DNA from: Bog-159 sp035499555
GTDB lineage: Bacteria > Acidobacteriota > Terriglobia > Bryobacterales > Bryobacteraceae
DNA: 64,000 bases
Direction: 5' to 3'
Assembly: GCA_035499555.1 (NCBI GenBank)
Contig: DATJYO010000076.1
Coordinates: 26,150 to 90,149, forward strand
Both the position numbers and the translations under genes were made by a program. A model generated the notes under the pieces. It ran no database searches. It was not told the DNA's origin and was given only the letters and a program-made list of their open reading frames with translations. This document shows positions 9,511 to 18,589 of this stretch, in pieces (positions within the stretch are counted from its first letter, which is position 1; every line of letters starts with the position of its first letter).

Positions 9511-9891
9511 TCATACAGCGACGACGGCGATTTCGCGGCCGGAAGCCCTGACGAGCCGTTCTATGTCGTCTGGGTCGCTCGTAAGAATCGTAGCTTCGTG
9601 CCGAAGGGCTGTCGTCACCACGACGGCGTCAACGATGTCCGACGTTTCGGTCAAGCCTAGCAGCCGCCCGGCCTCGTGCGCCTCAGTCTCGCCCAGAGGA
9701 ACCGCCACGCAGCCAGCCAAGAAGCGCCGGAGTTGGACCTGTCGTGGAGAACGGCTGACCTGGGCGAGCACCGGGGTGGCGACCAATGGCACAACGCCAA
9801 GCTCCAAACGAGCCTTGTGTTCAGCCCACGCTCGCCGCTCGTTTCTATCGGCGGCCACGAGAACGGCGGCGTCGTAGACGACAGCGCTCAT
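9511..9891 (-). CDS. PIN-domain toxin (VapC-like ribonuclease)
   Basis: 126 residues. PIN-fold toxins cleave tRNA or rRNA with a cluster of acidic residues. These are visible as D7 in VVYDAAVLVA, E near residue 68-70 in GETEAHEAG, D in TSDIVDAVVV and D in LTSDPDD. The start ATG overlaps the stop of the upstream ribbon-helix-helix gene (ATGA), the normal antitoxin-then-toxin order. Nothing in the frame looks damaged. Confidence 0.8.
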   Translation of the reverse strand: MSAVVYDAAVLVAADRNERRAWAEHKARLELGVVPLVATPVLAQVSRSPRQVQLRRFLAGCVAVPLGETEAHEAGRLLGLTETSDIVDAVVVTTALRHEATILTSDPDDIERLVRASGREIAVVAV

Positions 9892-10256
9892 GCCGAACGC
9901 CGGACGGTTCGCGATGTTCGGAGCTGAGCCCGCACGGTGCGACGCGCCTCATTCATCTCTTCTCTAGTGAAGAGTCCGTGCTGCTTCTCCCACAGCGCGA
10001 CCGCCGATAGACCAGCCCGCCGCTGCAGTTCTTGGCGCGCCGCGGCGGTCATCCAGGCGGAGACGCTCACCCGGTCGCGGGCGGCCGCCGCAAGGGTCTT
10101 TTGGTGAATGTCAGGGTCCACCGTGATGGCGAGCTTCGGTGATGGGTTACCGCGCGGGCCAGGTTCCTTGGTAAGCCAGTTCGGGCGGCGAGATTGTAGG
10201 ACCCGCCGCGCTGCCGGAACGACCCCGTCGCGCATCGAGCTTCGCCAGGCCGCCAA
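9888..10256 (-). CDS. Ribbon-helix-helix antitoxin partner of the PIN toxin
   Basis: Up to 122 residues from ATG 10256. The recognisable part starts at about residue 40: KLAITVDPDIHQKTLAAAAR followed by DRVSVSAWMTAAARQEL, a CopG/Arc-type ribbon-helix-helix DNA-binding fold. A C-terminal tail (LFTREEMNEARRTVRAQLR) is suited to gripping the toxin. The first 35-40 residues are Arg/Pro rich and unlike the family, so the true start may be further in at a non-ATG codon. In known modules the antitoxin neutralises the toxin and represses the shared promoter. Confidence 0.72.
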   Translation of the reverse strand: MAAWRSSMRDGVVPAARRVLQSRRPNWLTKEPGPRGNPSPKLAITVDPDIHQKTLAAAARDRVSVSAWMTAAARQELQRRAGLSAVALWEKQHGLFTREEMNEARRTVRAQLRTSRTVRRSA

Positions 10257-10311
10257 ACTGACCGCTACACGATGTTGGCGCGGTCCTGGGCCAGAGCTGC
10301 CGTGGGGCCGC

Positions 10312-11283
10312 TCAGGGCCGGCGGGACTCGAACTGCCAGGCGGAGGCGACGATTTCGCCGATCCCGGTGTACCTGGGACTCCAGCCCAGGACGCGGCGGA
10401 GTTTGCCGGCGTCGGCGACCAAAGCGGGCGGATCGCCTTCGCGGCGTGGCCCGAACTGGTAGGGCACCGGGCGGCCGGTGGCTTGTTCGACGCCGCGGAT
10501 CATCTCCAGGACCGAGTGGCCGCAGCCGGTGCCGGCGTTGAACTGGCCGGACGGGCCGCCGGCCAGCAACGATTCGAGCGCCAGGAGATGGGCTTCGGCC
10601 AGATCGTTCACGTGGATGTAATCGCGTATGCAGGTGCCGTCGGGCGTGTCGTAATCGTTGCCGAAAACGGTAAAGGGACGGCCGGTGGAGACGGCGCGCA
10701 GCATGAGCGGGATCAGGTGAGTTTCGGGATCGTGCTCTTCGCCCAGGCCGCCGGCGGGATCGGCGCCGCTGGCGTTGAAGTAACGGAGGGAGATGGTGCG
10801 CAGGCCGTGAATCGCGTCGAACCAGCGGAACATGGTTTCCGCGATCACTTTGGATTCGCCGTAGGGATTGACCGGGGCGATGGGAGAGGTCTCCGGGATG
10901 GGCGACGTTTCCGGCACGCCGTAGACCGCCGCGGTGGAGGAGAACACCAGCCGCTTGACGCCCGCCTGCAACATGGCAGAGGCCAGGGACTGCGATCCGG
11001 CGACGTTGTTTTCGAAGTACAGCTCCGGCGCCTGCATGGATTCGCCGACGGAGATGTACGCGGCGAAGTGGATGACGGCGTCGTGGCCCTGGAGCACGCG
11101 AGCCAGTTCGGCGGTCTGCTGCACGCGGAGTTGATGAAAGGCGGGGGTCTCGACATTATGGCGGTAGCCGCGAGAGAGATCGTCGACTACAGTGACATCG
11201 TAGCCGCGCTGGAGCAGCAGCCGCGCGGTGTGGGAGCCGATGTAGCCCGCACCGCCGGTAACCAGAATTCGTCGTGGGTTCAC
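10312..11283 (-). CDS. galE: UDP-glucose 4-epimerase
   Basis: 323 residues from GTG 11283. I chose this start because the protein then opens with NPRRILVTGGAGYIGSHTAR, the NAD-binding GxxGxxG of extended short-chain dehydrogenases; the open frame further upstream overlaps the neighbouring gene. Catalytic SSTAAVYG (Ser/Thr) and YGESK (Tyr, Lys) are present, as is the GalE-typical FNASGADPAGGLGE. It interconverts UDP-glucose and UDP-galactose, feeding surface polysaccharide synthesis. Confidence 0.92.
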   Translation of the reverse strand: MNPRRILVTGGAGYIGSHTARLLLQRGYDVTVVDDLSRGYRHNVETPAFHQLRVQQTAELARVLQGHDAVIHFAAYISVGESMQAPELYFENNVAGSQSLASAMLQAGVKRLVFSSTAAVYGVPETSPIPETSPIAPVNPYGESKVIAETMFRWFDAIHGLRTISLRYFNASGADPAGGLGEEHDPETHLIPLMLRAVSTGRPFTVFGNDYDTPDGTCIRDYIHVNDLAEAHLLALESLLAGGPSGQFNAGTGCGHSVLEMIRGVEQATGRPVPYQFGPRREGDPPALVADAGKLRRVLGWSPRYTGIGEIVASAWQFESRRP

Positions 11284-11336
11284 GTTCCGATTGTATTCGA
11301 TAGCGGGGCGCGCCCCCGCGGCGCGGCTCTCGCGGC

Positions 11337-11762
11337 TTAAGGCCGTGGGCGTTCGTGGAGGATCATCCAGGAAGTGCCGAATTTGTCGCGCAGCATGGCG
11401 AAGCGGAAGGCGAAGAAGGTCTCCTCCATGGGCATGAAGACCTGGCCGCCGTCGGCGAGCAGGGCGTAGATGCGCTCGGCTTCCGCGATGGTGTCCACGC
11501 GGAGCGAGAGATAGGCGCTGCGCATGGGCTGAAAGCGGTCCGGCGGGACGTCGGCGGCGAACAGTTCGGTTCCGCCGATTTCGAGGCGGGCATGCAGGAC
11601 GGCGTCTTTCCATTCCGGAGGAACATCGGCAGCGCCCGGCGCCTGGCCGTGGGCCATCATCATCGTGATCCGGGCGCCCAGGTGCTGCTCGTAGAAGCGG
11701 AAGGCTTGGGCGCAGTTACCGCCGTAGTTGAGATAGGTGTTCAGGAGCATGGGTATATTCAT
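11337..11762 (-). CDS. VOC-family protein (PhnB/glyoxalase-like)
   Basis: 141 residues, the usual size for the PhnB-like branch of the vicinal oxygen chelate superfamily: LNTYLNYGGNCAQAFRFYEQHLGA at the start, HARLEIGGTELFAAD in the middle and a FRFAMLRDKFGTSWMI end. Members dimerise through paired beta-alpha-beta-beta-beta units; the substrates of this branch are mostly unknown. It sits 53 bases upstream of galE on the same strand and is divergent from the exported protein at 11798. Confidence 0.85.
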   Translation of the reverse strand: MNIPMLLNTYLNYGGNCAQAFRFYEQHLGARITMMMAHGQAPGAADVPPEWKDAVLHARLEIGGTELFAADVPPDRFQPMRSAYLSLRVDTIAEAERIYALLADGGQVFMPMEETFFAFRFAMLRDKFGTSWMILHERPRP

Positions 11763-11797
11763 TGTCGCGTAGCCGATGCCCGCTAAAATGGGAGTCT

Positions 11798-13042
11798 ATG
11801 CGTGTATGCGGGCTGGTGCTGACACTCAGCGCGGCGGCGTTTGGACAGCCGGTCCAGCCGCCGGCGACTATTCCGGCAGGCGTGCCGTTGCGCGTGGCGC
11901 TCGAAAGCAAGGTGCCCATCAAGCATACCGGGGCGCCCATCCGGGGGCGGCTGGCGGAGCCGGTGTATGTCTACGACCGGGAGGTTTTGCCCGCCGGAAG
12001 CATCGTGGAAGGGCATGTTGCCGAGATCGGCGGCGTTCCCTGGCGGCGGCGGCTGACGGGCATCCTGTCGGGGAATTTCACGCCGCCGCGGAAGGTGCGC
12101 GCGCAGTTCGACGCGGTCGTGCGGAGCGACGGGGTGCGGCTGCCGCTCGAGACATCGCCGGCGCGGGGAACGCCGCACACCAGGCGGGTGGCGAAGCCGC
12201 GGAAGCGGCCGGCGGCCGGGCCGCGGTTGGCGGACCGTATGGATCCGGTGGCGCTGGCGTTCCGCGAACCGGGCCGGATGAGCCGGCTGAAATCGTACTT
12301 GTGCAACATGCTGCCGTATCGTCGGCAGTCCTGGCCGGCGGGGACGCTGTTCGACAGTATGCTAACGCGGCCCGTCACGGCGACGGCGAAACCGATCGAA
12401 CCGCCGGCGAACTCGGGCGCGCAGGCGGTGCGGGCGCGGCTGCTGACGCCGATCACCTCGCGGACAGCACGGCGGGGGACGCCGGTGGAAGCGGTGGTGA
12501 CGCGCCCGCTGTTCTCGGACAAACACGACCTGCTGATTCCGGAAGGCAGCCGGCTGATCGGAGATGTGCTCACTGCGCAGCATGCCCGGTGGCTTCACCG
12601 CAACGGAAAGCTGCTTTTCGTCTTCCGTGAAATCCGGCCGGCGTCCGGCCCGGCGGAGGCGGTAAAGGGGTACGTGGAGGGGCTGGAGGCGGATTTCGAT
12701 GAACACCTGCGGCTCGACGCGGAAGGCGCGGCGAGCGTGACCAATTCCAAAACCCGTTTCATTTTTCCGGCGATCGCGGCTGCCGTTGCGGGATTGTCGT
12801 TCCACCAGGATTTCAACGCACAGGGCGTTCCGGACGCGGACTCGGCGGGGCGGGCGGAATCGGGGGCAGTCGGGCTGGGGTTGGTAGGGGCGGCGGTGGC
12901 GCAGCTCTCGCGTCCCCTGGCGTCCGGCATCGCGATTGCCGGCGCGGCCTTCAGCCTCTATACGAACGTGCTGGGACGGGGCGCGGAAGTGGATCTGCCG
13001 GTGAATACGCCGGTGGAGGTCAGCCTCAAGCCCGAGCGTTAA
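11798..13042 (+). CDS. Exported protein of unknown function with two beta-barrel-like repeats
   Basis: 414 residues from ATG 11798, chosen because it gives a signal peptide (MRVCGLVLTLSAAAFGQPV). Two segments, around residues 25-110 and 200-300, share the pattern IPAGVPLRVAL / LLTPITSRTARRGTPVEAVV: a hydrophobic strand, a small polar turn, then PAG(S/T)xxxGxV. This pattern occurs in TrbI/VirB10-like beta domains and in many acidobacterial exported proteins, but I cannot assign a function. A glycine/alanine-rich hydrophobic stretch near residues 365-395 could be a membrane-associated segment. Confidence 0.7.
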   Translation: MRVCGLVLTLSAAAFGQPVQPPATIPAGVPLRVALESKVPIKHTGAPIRGRLAEPVYVYDREVLPAGSIVEGHVAEIGGVPWRRRLTGILSGNFTPPRKVRAQFDAVVRSDGVRLPLETSPARGTPHTRRVAKPRKRPAAGPRLADRMDPVALAFREPGRMSRLKSYLCNMLPYRRQSWPAGTLFDSMLTRPVTATAKPIEPPANSGAQAVRARLLTPITSRTARRGTPVEAVVTRPLFSDKHDLLIPEGSRLIGDVLTAQHARWLHRNGKLLFVFREIRPASGPAEAVKGYVEGLEADFDEHLRLDAEGAASVTNSKTRFIFPAIAAAVAGLSFHQDFNAQGVPDADSAGRAESGAVGLGLVGAAVAQLSRPLASGIAIAGAAFSLYTNVLGRGAEVDLPVNTPVEVSLKPER

Positions 13043-13058
13043 AGGCGAAGCGCGCGCG

Positions 13059-14807
13059 TCACCACCTGGCGCGGTGCGCCGATTGCGAATCGGCGGGCTC
13101 CAGCGACCAATCCCGGGCCGGCTCGCGTCCCAGGGTCACGGGAATGGAGAGCAGGCGCCCGCGGCGCGCCACGCGGACGATGATGTGTTCGCCGGGATGA
13201 TGACGGGCGAGGGTGCGCTCCCAGTCCGCCGCACGCAGGCGGAAGTCGCCTAATGCCAGTACCTCGTCGCCAGTATCCAAGCCGGAGTCGTAGGCCGGGG
13301 TGCCGCGCAGGATCTCGGCGATCACCAGGCGGCCGTCGTCGATTTTGGTTTCGGCGCCCAGCCAGGCGCGCCCGCCGGGTGAGGACTCGGCGAAGCGCAA
13401 GCCGAACCAGGTGAGAGCCTCGCTGTAATCCAGCTCTGCGGTGGAGTCGAAGACTCGCGCGAACCAGGCGCCCAGATCCGCGCCGGCCACAGCCGAGGCG
13501 GCCGCGCGAAAATCGGCAGTCGTGTATCCGTGGGGATGGCGCGCCCAGGCGAGGCGCATCACGTCGTCGAGCGTGCGGGCGCCGTGGGTGAGGGCGCGCA
13601 CGTGGGCGTCCAGCAGAAACGCTGCGACTTCACCCTTGGTGTAGTAACTGATGCTGGTGTTCACGGAGTTCTCGTCGGGGTGATAGAACTTGATCCAGGT
13701 ATCGAAGGAGGACATGGAGAGCGATTGCACCAGGCGCCCGGGAGCAGTCTGTAACTCGCGTATGGCGCGGGACAAGTTGGCCAGTAACTCGTCCTCGGTG
13801 GACAGACCGGCGCGGTGTACGATCAACGGTCCGTAGTAACTCGTGAATCCCTCGGCGATACCCAGGCTGGTAGTGTACTCCTCCTTTTCGTACTCGCCGG
13901 GAACCAGCTCGGCGGGCCGCAGGCGCTTGACGTTCCATGTGTGGAAATACTCATGACTGGCCAGGCCCAGCCAGCGCAGATAGCTCTGGGGCGTGCGGGT
14001 GGACCAGCGATCGGCCATGAAGGCCGTGGAGTTACTATGTTCCATGCCGCCGCCCGGTCCGCTGAGGATATTCAGAAACAGATACTTGCCGTAAGGGAGG
14101 CCGCCCCACATTTTGGAATCCTGAGCCACGATGCGGGCCAGATCTCGCGCCGCGCGGGCGCCATCGAAGATGCCATCCTCGCCCACGTCCACCAGGTAGT
14201 GCGGCTTGCCCTCGGCGTCGAATTCGTGGACCGCGGGGTTGCCGAGAATGATTGGCGAATCCACCAGCGTCTCGTAGTCCGGGGCGCGGTAATGATGCGG
14301 GCTGCCGGGCACCGGCGGCATGCCCGTCAGGCTGGATTTCCAATCCGGCGGCAGCACCAGTTGCACGTCGTGGGGGCGGGGGACATGGTCGGTGAGAGTG
14401 AGAAAGGTGGCCTGGCCGTTGAGCAGGGCAAATTCCTCGTCAACCCAGTTGTCCTGCACGCCCATCACATGGCAATAGACGCGATAGGAAACCACCACCG
14501 GGTCGGCGCCTTCGGTTTCCAGGCGCCAGCGGTTCTTGGATACTTTGGCGATCTCCAGGGGCTGTCCGGCGGGTGTGCGCGCCGTCACCGCTTCGACGTT
14601 TTTGGCATATTCGCGGATAACGTACGGGGTCCAGATGGCCATCATTAACTCGATGGACGGCTGTCCCGAGGTCGGCACGCGCGCCTCCACTTCGGCGTAA
14701 TGGTTCTGGGGCACCGGAATGCGAACGGTGTATGCGATGGGCGCCGGAGCTTGGGCGCCGGCCATACCGGTGAGGATCAGGACAATGGCAACGATGCGTG
14801 GAGCCAT
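13059..14807 (-). CDS. Exported M61-family metallopeptidase with PDZ domain
   Basis: 582 residues with a signal peptide (MAPRIVAIVLILTGMAGAQA). The N-terminal beta domain is followed by a gluzincin-type catalytic domain: zinc motif HEYFH within ASHEYFHTWNVKRLRP, with the third ligand Glu in LGIAEGFTSYYG. A C-terminal PDZ domain covers about residues 470-560 (VIAEILRGTPAYDSGLDTGDE). M61 enzymes are glycyl aminopeptidases active in the periplasm or outside. Length and order are typical of the family. Confidence 0.9.
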   Translation of the reverse strand: MAPRIVAIVLILTGMAGAQAPAPIAYTVRIPVPQNHYAEVEARVPTSGQPSIELMMAIWTPYVIREYAKNVEAVTARTPAGQPLEIAKVSKNRWRLETEGADPVVVSYRVYCHVMGVQDNWVDEEFALLNGQATFLTLTDHVPRPHDVQLVLPPDWKSSLTGMPPVPGSPHHYRAPDYETLVDSPIILGNPAVHEFDAEGKPHYLVDVGEDGIFDGARAARDLARIVAQDSKMWGGLPYGKYLFLNILSGPGGGMEHSNSTAFMADRWSTRTPQSYLRWLGLASHEYFHTWNVKRLRPAELVPGEYEKEEYTTSLGIAEGFTSYYGPLIVHRAGLSTEDELLANLSRAIRELQTAPGRLVQSLSMSSFDTWIKFYHPDENSVNTSISYYTKGEVAAFLLDAHVRALTHGARTLDDVMRLAWARHPHGYTTADFRAAASAVAGADLGAWFARVFDSTAELDYSEALTWFGLRFAESSPGGRAWLGAETKIDDGRLVIAEILRGTPAYDSGLDTGDEVLALGDFRLRAADWERTLARHHPGEHIIVRVARRGRLLSIPVTLGREPARDWSLEPADSQSAHRARW

Positions 14808-14923
14808 CTATTGATCTTCGCAGAAGCGGGCGCGAACTATTGAATCACCGTGACCATTGTGGTCAGGTGCCTATGTGCCTTGACCAACAGGCACTACAGG
14901 CTGAATCTGCTACCGTGCCGGTT

Positions 14924-15070
14924 ATGAAGTATCGAGTGTACCTGGAGCGCGACGAGGATGGGATGTTTGTGGCCCCATGTCCAAGCTCGCCCGGGTGCGT
15001 GTCACAAGGGAGCACGCGCCGCTGAAGCAATGGCGAACATCCTGAAGTGGCTAATGCATGAAATTGCCGG
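14924..15070 (+). pseudogene. Degraded hicB antitoxin
   Basis: From ATG 14924 the frame reads MKYRVYLERDEDGMFVAPCP then SSPGCVSQGSTR, a near-perfect HicB N-terminus, and stops at 15022-15024. One base upstream of the stop the neighbouring frame continues as AAEAMANI, the next conserved HicB block, so a single-base deletion near 15020 broke the gene. The rest of HicB, including its DNA-binding end, is missing: the following sequence runs straight into hicA-like remains. Confidence 0.78.
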
Positions 15071-15080
15071 TAGTTTCGGG

Positions 15081-15242
15081 GAATTGAAGCTGCCAGGGCC
15101 TTCCGTAAGATCGGATACGAGTTTGATGAGCAGGCACCACACAGACGCCTGTCCGGGCCGAACCATAAGGAATTGGCCAAAGGTACGCTCCGCCCTTATC
15201 CGCAAGGCTGGGCTCACTCTGAAGCGACTACCGCTTCGGTAA
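15081..15242 (+). pseudogene. Degraded hicA toxin
   Basis: Three HicA blocks are recognisable in two frames. ELKLPG and AFRKIGYEFDEQ (from 15098) are followed without the expected RGSH-containing block by APHRRLSGPNHKELAKGTLR, then a one-base deletion near 15193 moves the match to LIRKAGLTL in the next frame, ending at 15242. The deleted block carries the catalytic histidine of this RNA-targeting toxin, so the product could not be active. Order is hicB then hicA. Confidence 0.78.
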
Positions 15243-15303
15243 TCTCTGGAGAGCGCGATCTGCGCCACTTCTCTTCCTTCCTTTCGCGCTACCCTTACAT
15301 AAC

Positions 15304-16929
15304 GTGAGCACAATTCCCGAAGTTCAATCCCCTGCCTCCAAGGTGGCGCGCATGGCGCACATGCGCCACCTTGTCGAACAACTCCAAAAGCTCGAAGAGC
15401 GGCTGCGCCTGGGCGGCGGTCCCGCCAAGATCGAGCGGCAACACAAGTCCGGCAAGATGACGGCGCGCGAGCGGATCGCGGCCCTGATCGATCCCGGGAC
15501 GCGATTCCTTGAAATCGGGCTGCTGCTGTCGTACGACCAATACGACGGCGAGGCGCCCGGCCTGGGCTCGGTGACCGGGATCGGCATGATCGAAGGCCGG
15601 CATGCGGTGATCATCGCCGGTGACGCCACCGTGAAGGCCGGATCGTGGTGGCCGGAGACCGTCACCAAGGGCCTGCGCGCGCAGGAAATTGCCATGCGTA
15701 ACCGGGTGCCTATCGTCTATTTAGTCGATTCCGCCGGCGTCAATTTGCCGTACCAGGACCGGATTTTCCCCGGGCAGTATGGCGGCGGACGGATTTTTTA
15801 CTATAATTCCCTTATGCGGCGCAAGCTCCGTGTGCCGCAGATTGCCGCCGTGATGGGACCTTGCATCGCGGGCGGCGCGTATCTCCCCGCGCTCAGCGAC
15901 ACCATCATCATGGTCGAAGGCACGAGTTTCATGGGCCTGGGAGGCCCGAACCTCGTCAAAGGCGCGACCGGCCAGGTGGTCGATTCCGAAGCTATCGGCG
16001 GCGCGCGCATGCACACCAGCGTCAGCGGCGTGGCGCACTACATGGCCAAGGATGACGCCGAGTGCCTGGCGCGCATTCGCCAGCGGTTTCGCGATCTTCC
16101 CGCGCCCGCGCCTCAGTCGCAAGGCAATCCGCCGGCGCGCGACGCCTCCGATATCTACGGCGTGCTGCCGGAGAACCATCGCCTGCCGTACGACGTCGAA
16201 GAAGTTATCTTCCGCATTTTCGATGCGGGCGACTACACCGAGTTCCAGCCGGAATATGCGCCGGAAATGTTGTGCGCCAACGCCCGGTTATCCGGGCACC
16301 CGGTGGCGATCATCGCCAACCGGCGTGGCTTTCTGCGGTCGGAGGGACGGCCGCGCATCGGCGGCATCGTGTATACCGAATCGGCGCGCAAGGTGGCCTA
16401 CTTCGTGGAGCTGAACGAGCGCCAGGGCCATCCGCTGATCTACCTGCAGGACGTCTCGGGCTTTATGGTGGGGCCGGAGGCCGAGCGCGAAGGCATCGTG
16501 CGCGCGGGCGCGGACATGGTGGAGGCGATGTCCTGCACGACCGTGCCGAAACTGATTCTGACGCTCAATCACGCCAGCGGCGCGGGATACTACGCCATGG
16601 CGGGGCAGGGTTTCGAACCGAACTTCACCTTCAGTTGGCCGACGGCGCGCATCGGCGTCATGGAGGGCGACTCGGCGGTGCAGGCGCTGTTCAGCGTGGA
16701 ACTCGAGAAGTACAAGGCCAGCGGCGAGGCGCTGCCCAAGCAATTGCAAATGGCCATCGACAAGACGAAGGCGGACTACGAGCACTGGCTGGACGCGCGC
16801 TACGCCGCCGCGCGTGGGCACTGCGACGCGGTGATCGACCCGTTGGACACGCGCGCCGTCCTGACCGTGGCGCTGGAAGTGACCTTACATCGCCCGCGCG
16901 GCGAGGCGCTGGTGCTGGAGACGTTGTGA
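15304..16929 (+). CDS. Acyl-CoA carboxylase carboxyltransferase (beta) subunit
   Basis: 541 residues, GTG start. This is the biotin-dependent carboxyltransferase half of an acyl-CoA carboxylase, closest in pattern to methylcrotonyl/geranyl-CoA carboxylases: GVNLPYQDRIFPGQYGGGRI, an oxyanion-forming GPCIAGGAYLPALSD, and a C-terminal half with GAGYYAMAGQGFEPNFTF. It should move CO2 from carboxybiotin to a CoA thioester. The following genes (AtuA, AtuA-related, enoyl-CoA hydratase) resemble terpene and leucine catabolism clusters. No biotin carboxylase or biotin carrier subunit is in the window, so it must be supplied from elsewhere. Confidence 0.9.
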   Translation: MSTIPEVQSPASKVARMAHMRHLVEQLQKLEERLRLGGGPAKIERQHKSGKMTARERIAALIDPGTRFLEIGLLLSYDQYDGEAPGLGSVTGIGMIEGRHAVIIAGDATVKAGSWWPETVTKGLRAQEIAMRNRVPIVYLVDSAGVNLPYQDRIFPGQYGGGRIFYYNSLMRRKLRVPQIAAVMGPCIAGGAYLPALSDTIIMVEGTSFMGLGGPNLVKGATGQVVDSEAIGGARMHTSVSGVAHYMAKDDAECLARIRQRFRDLPAPAPQSQGNPPARDASDIYGVLPENHRLPYDVEEVIFRIFDAGDYTEFQPEYAPEMLCANARLSGHPVAIIANRRGFLRSEGRPRIGGIVYTESARKVAYFVELNERQGHPLIYLQDVSGFMVGPEAEREGIVRAGADMVEAMSCTTVPKLILTLNHASGAGYYAMAGQGFEPNFTFSWPTARIGVMEGDSAVQALFSVELEKYKASGEALPKQLQMAIDKTKADYEHWLDARYAAARGHCDAVIDPLDTRAVLTVALEVTLHRPRGEALVLETL

Positions 16930-18260
16930 TACGCATCGCCAACGGTCAAGGCTTCTGGGGCGACTGGCTGGAAGCCCCGGTGCGCCTGGTGGATGACGGG
17001 CCGATCGATTACCTGACGCTCGATTACCTGGCCGAAGTGACCATGTCGATCCTACAGAAGCAGCGGCAGGCGGACCCGGAACTGGGTTATGCGCGCGACT
17101 TTCCGCCCCTGATCGGGCGCATCACCGGCAAGCTGCGCGAGAAGCGGATCAAGGTGGTCGCCAATGCCGGCGGCGTGAATCCGGTGGCCTGTGCGCGCGC
17201 GGTTTTGAAGGCGGCGCCGGGATTGAAGGTCGCCGTGGTGCTGGGCGACGACGTACTCGGGCGCATCGGCGAGTTTTTGGGCAAGGGCTACGAGATGCGG
17301 AATATCGACACCGGCGAGCCGCTGGCCGCCATCCGCGACCGTATCTTGAGCGCCAACGTTTATATCGGCGCATTTCCTTTGGCGGAGGCCCTGGCCACCG
17401 GCGCGGACGTGGTGATTTCGGGCCGTTGCGCGGATGCCGCGCTGGTGCTGGCGCCCATGATCGAACGGTTCGGCTGGCGGCCCGACGATTACGACAAACT
17501 CGCCGCCGGCATCGTTGCGGGACACATCATCGAGTGCGGCGCGCAATGCTCCGGCGGCAATTGCCAGGTAGACTGGCAGTCGATTCCGGATCTCGCCAAC
17601 ATCGGATACCCGATAGTGGAAGCCGAAGCGGACGGGTCGTTCGTGGTGACGAAACACGCAGGCACCGGCGGACGCATCGACTCGCACGGCGTGAAGGAGC
17701 AACTTCTTTACGAGATCGGCGACCCGCGGCAATATATGACACCGGACGTGATTGCGGATTTCACCTCGCTGGCACTCAAGGACGCGGGTCCGGATCGCGT
17801 ACACGGCGGCGGCGTGCGCGGGCGGGCGCGGCCGGAAATGCTGAAGGCGTCCATCAGCTATCACGCAGGGTGGAAGGCATCCGGCACGCTGGTCTACAGT
17901 TGGCCGCAGGCGCTCGAAAAGGCGCGCGCGGCGGATCGGATCACGCGCCGGCGGCTGGATCAGTTGGGGCTGAAGTTCGAGGAGATCCACACGGAGTTTT
18001 TCGGCGTGAATGCCTGCCACGGCCCGGCGGCGCATCCGGTCAGCGATCCGCCGGAGGTGCAGGTGCGCATCAGCGTGCGCGGGCCGGACCGGCGCGCGGT
18101 GGAACGCTTCACGCGGGAGATGATCCCGCTGGTGCTCACGGGCCCGCCGGGCGGCACCGGCTACGGCGAAGGCCGGCCCGAAGTGCGGCAGATCGTGGCG
18201 TACTGGCCGGCGCTGATTCCGCGGGAAGAGATCCGGACGCGGGTGGAGGTGGTCGAATGA
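16926..18260 (+). CDS. AtuA-family protein (acyclic terpene utilization, DUF1446)
   Basis: 444 residues from GTG 16926, which overlaps the carboxyltransferase stop. The longer open frame upstream lies inside that gene and is a shadow. Conserved segments: GQGFWGDWLEAPVRL, FPPLIGRITGKLREKRIKVV, NAGGVNPVACARAV, DVVISGRCADAALVL and GGNCQVDW. AtuA is needed for citronellol/geraniol breakdown in Pseudomonas, but its reaction is not established. The usual C-terminal domain is encoded as a separate gene immediately downstream. Confidence 0.88.
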   Translation: MIRIANGQGFWGDWLEAPVRLVDDGPIDYLTLDYLAEVTMSILQKQRQADPELGYARDFPPLIGRITGKLREKRIKVVANAGGVNPVACARAVLKAAPGLKVAVVLGDDVLGRIGEFLGKGYEMRNIDTGEPLAAIRDRILSANVYIGAFPLAEALATGADVVISGRCADAALVLAPMIERFGWRPDDYDKLAAGIVAGHIIECGAQCSGGNCQVDWQSIPDLANIGYPIVEAEADGSFVVTKHAGTGGRIDSHGVKEQLLYEIGDPRQYMTPDVIADFTSLALKDAGPDRVHGGGVRGRARPEMLKASISYHAGWKASGTLVYSWPQALEKARAADRITRRRLDQLGLKFEEIHTEFFGVNACHGPAAHPVSDPPEVQVRISVRGPDRRAVERFTREMIPLVLTGPPGGTGYGEGRPEVRQIVAYWPALIPREEIRTRVEVVE

Positions 18261-18589
18261 AGGTCCCGCTTTCACGCATCGCGCACACACGATCGGGCGA
18301 CAAGGGGGACATCTCGAACATCGGAGTAATCGCCTGGCGCTCGTCGTATTATCCGGCTCTGCTGCGCGAAGTGACAGCCGGGCGGGTGAAGGAATATTTC
18401 GGCGAGTTAGTAAAGGATAGAGTCGAGCGGTTCGAGTTACCCAACTTACATGCGCTGAATTTCCTGCTGCATCACGGTCTGGGCGGCGGCGGCACCGTTT
18501 CGCTGCGGACCGACGCGCAAGGCAAGACGCTGGGCGCCGCCCTGTTGGCCCTGGAGATCGAAGTCGATGAGCGAGACCTTACAGATTAG
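18257..18589 (+). CDS. AtuA-related protein (separate C-terminal domain)
   Basis: 110 residues, ATG overlapping the atuA stop by four bases. The opening VPLSRIAHTRSGDKGDISNIGVIAWR is the signature of the AtuA C-terminal ferredoxin-fold-like domain, and NLHALNFLLHHGLGGGGTVSLR is its second conserved block. In some bacteria this domain is fused to AtuA; here it is free-standing and tightly coupled, so the two products probably assemble. It ends 23 bases inside the following enoyl-CoA hydratase gene. Confidence 0.85.
   Translation: MKVPLSRIAHTRSGDKGDISNIGVIAWRSSYYPALLREVTAGRVKEYFGELVKDRVERFELPNLHALNFLLHHGLGGGGTVSLRTDAQGKTLGAALLALEIEVDERDLTD

Noticed and set aside
11284..11613. N-terminal extension of the galE frame
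   Set aside because: It overlaps the VOC gene and stops resembling protein; the GxxGxxG start follows GTG 11283 directly.
16062..16925. The long N-terminal extension of the AtuA frame inside the carboxyltransferase gene
   Set aside because: It has shadow-type composition and the conserved AtuA start lies exactly at GTG 16926.
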